Shown: in pieces, positions 4,273-5,200 of the stretch
How positions within the stretch are numbered: the first letter of the stretch is position 1
How the letters are laid out: the number at the start of each line of letters is the position of its first letter
From: an uncultured Clostridia bacterium
GTDB taxonomy: Bacteria; Bacillota; Clostridia; Oscillospirales; Oscillospiraceae
Direction: 5' to 3'
DNA: 5,200 nt
Assembly (NCBI GenBank): GCA_937915065.1
Contig: CALDMR010000112.1
Span: 1-5,200, forward strand
Made by a program: the position numbers and the translations under genes
Notes under the pieces: generated by a model
What the model was told of the DNA's origin: nothing
Database searches by the model: none
What the model saw: the letters and a program-made list of their open reading frames with translations, nothing else

Positions 4273-5200
4273 ATGGGAATGACAATGAGTCAGAAAATCC
4301 TGGCCCACCATGCGGGGCTGGATCATGTGGAAGCAGGACAGCTGATTGAATGTAAGTTGGATTTGGTCTTGGGCAACGATATTACGGCGCCGGTAGCCAT
4401 CGGTGTGTTTGAAGAAGCCGGGTTGACCGAAGTTTTTGATAAAAATAAGATCGCTATCGTGCTGGATCACTATACCCCCTGCAAGGATATCAAGGCGGCA
4501 CAGCTGTGTGCTACGGCCCGGGCCTTTGCCCATAAGCATGCAATTAAAAACTTTTTTGATGTGGGCACTGTGGGTGTAGAGCATGCGCTGATCCCCGAAA
4601 AGGGGTTGGCGATTCCCGGCGACTGCATTATCGGCGCGGATTCCCACACCTGTACATACGGCGCGTTGGGCGCCTTCTCCACTGGCATCGGTTCCACAGA
4701 TATGGCTGCTGGTATGGCCACAGGCACAGCCTGGTTTAAGGTTCCCCAGGCTATTCGGGTGGTGCTGACGGGCAAAAAGCAGCCCTATGTCAGCGGTAAG
4801 GATGTGATTTTGCATTTGATCGGTATGATCGGTGTGGACGGCGCTTTGTATGAAAGCCTGGAATTTACCGGCGAGGGCGTCGCTGAGCTGACGATGGACG
4901 ACCGGTTCACCATTTCCAATATGGCCATTGAATGCGGCGCAAAGAATGGTATTTTCCCCGTGGATGACAAAACCATTGCTTATCTCCGTGGCCGCACCGA
5001 CCGGCCTTATACCAAATTTGAAGCCGATGAGGATGCTGTTTATGAACGCACCATTACCATTGATTTGAATACCCTGCGTCCTACGGTGGCTATGCCGCAC
5101 CTGCCCTCAAATACCAAAACTGTGGACGAGGCGGCGGGCAAACCCATCCAGCAGGTGGTCATCGGCTCCTGCACCAATGGCCGTATCCAGGATCTGCGGG
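4273..5200 (+). CDS. leuC: 3-isopropylmalate dehydratase large subunit (LeuC), truncated by the window end
   Basis: LeuC with the small subunit LeuD isomerises 2-isopropylmalate to 3-isopropylmalate in leucine biosynthesis, using a [4Fe-4S] cluster in the cytoplasm. The visible 309 residues have aconitase-family motifs in order: LGNDITAPVAI (33-43), LDHYTP (64-69), GADSHTCTYGALG (121-133), NMAIECGAKNGIF (216-228) and GSCTNGR (298-304), whose C300 is the first cluster ligand. The later CxxC ligands and about 110 residues lie beyond the window. The start MGMTMSQKILAHHAG is typical of the clostridial/archaeal-type LeuC, and GGAGGT (4259-4264) sits 8 bp before ATG 4273. ATGs at 4279 and 4285 are less well spaced. 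Related hydratases such as homoaconitase or 2,3-dimethylmalate dehydratase share this fold; the downstream genes, not visible, would settle the substrate. Regulation is predicted from the upstream operator. Confidence 0.88.
   Translation, partial: MGMTMSQKILAHHAGLDHVEAGQLIECKLDLVLGNDITAPVAIGVFEEAGLTEVFDKNKIAIVLDHYTPCKDIKAAQLCATARAFAHKHAIKNFFDVGTVGVEHALIPEKGLAIPGDCIIGADSHTCTYGALGAFSTGIGSTDMAAGMATGTAWFKVPQAIRVVLTGKKQPYVSGKDVILHLIGMIGVDGALYESLEFTGEGVAELTMDDRFTISNMAIECGAKNGIFPVDDKTIAYLRGRTDRPYTKFEADEDAVYERTITIDLNTLRPTVAMPHLPSNTKTVDEAAGKPIQQVVIGSCTNGRIQDLR

Noticed and set aside
4207..5100. Long - strand open frame (297 codons) opposite leuC
   Set aside because: It lies fully antisense to a clear LeuC, has no recognisable motifs, and would overlap the divergent promoter region. 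It is a codon-bias shadow.

Overview
The window looks like part of the chromosome of an endospore-forming Firmicute of the class Clostridia, of roughly balanced base composition. The support is a SpoIVA of full family length, a SpoVM-type micropeptide, and a DUF3794(SPOCS)/LysM protein of the SipL type. Bacilli use SpoVID in place of SipL. I cannot place the genus.

Left part (1-3450, + strand): a short unassigned stretch with a 24-bp-period direct repeat is followed by four closely spaced genes. They are a 50-residue hydrophobic membrane protein (103-255), a 23-residue SpoVM (280-351, easily missed), SipL (411-1952) and SpoIVA (1972-3450). SpoVM, SpoIVA and SipL are the three proteins known to build the basement layer of the spore coat on the forespore outer membrane: SpoVM is the membrane-curvature anchor, SpoIVA the ATP-hydrolysing polymer, and SipL the LysM partner that binds SpoIVA. 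Finding all three in one run of genes is the main observation here. A strong hairpin (359-401) between spoVM and sipL takes in part of the sipL ribosome binding site. A weak sigma-E-like promoter lies inside the same segment, so only read-through mRNA would carry the whole hairpin. The unit ends at a hairpin terminator (3451-3490) shared with the convergent gene.

Right part (3451-5200): a Crp/Fnr-family regulator (3492-4151, - strand) is divergent from leuC, the large subunit of 3-isopropylmalate dehydratase (4273 to beyond the window). The 121-bp gap between them reads as a compact switch. One 26-bp palindrome (4191-4216, core TGTAA-N6-TTACA) lies over the -10 and spacer of the regulator's own promoter. 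Its centre is 41.5 bp upstream of the start predicted from an extended -10 element in front of leuC. The simplest reading is that the regulator represses itself and activates leuC from a single site. Its recognition helix has Val where E. coli CRP has Glu181, and the operator has A:T where the CRP site has the G:C pair read by that Glu.
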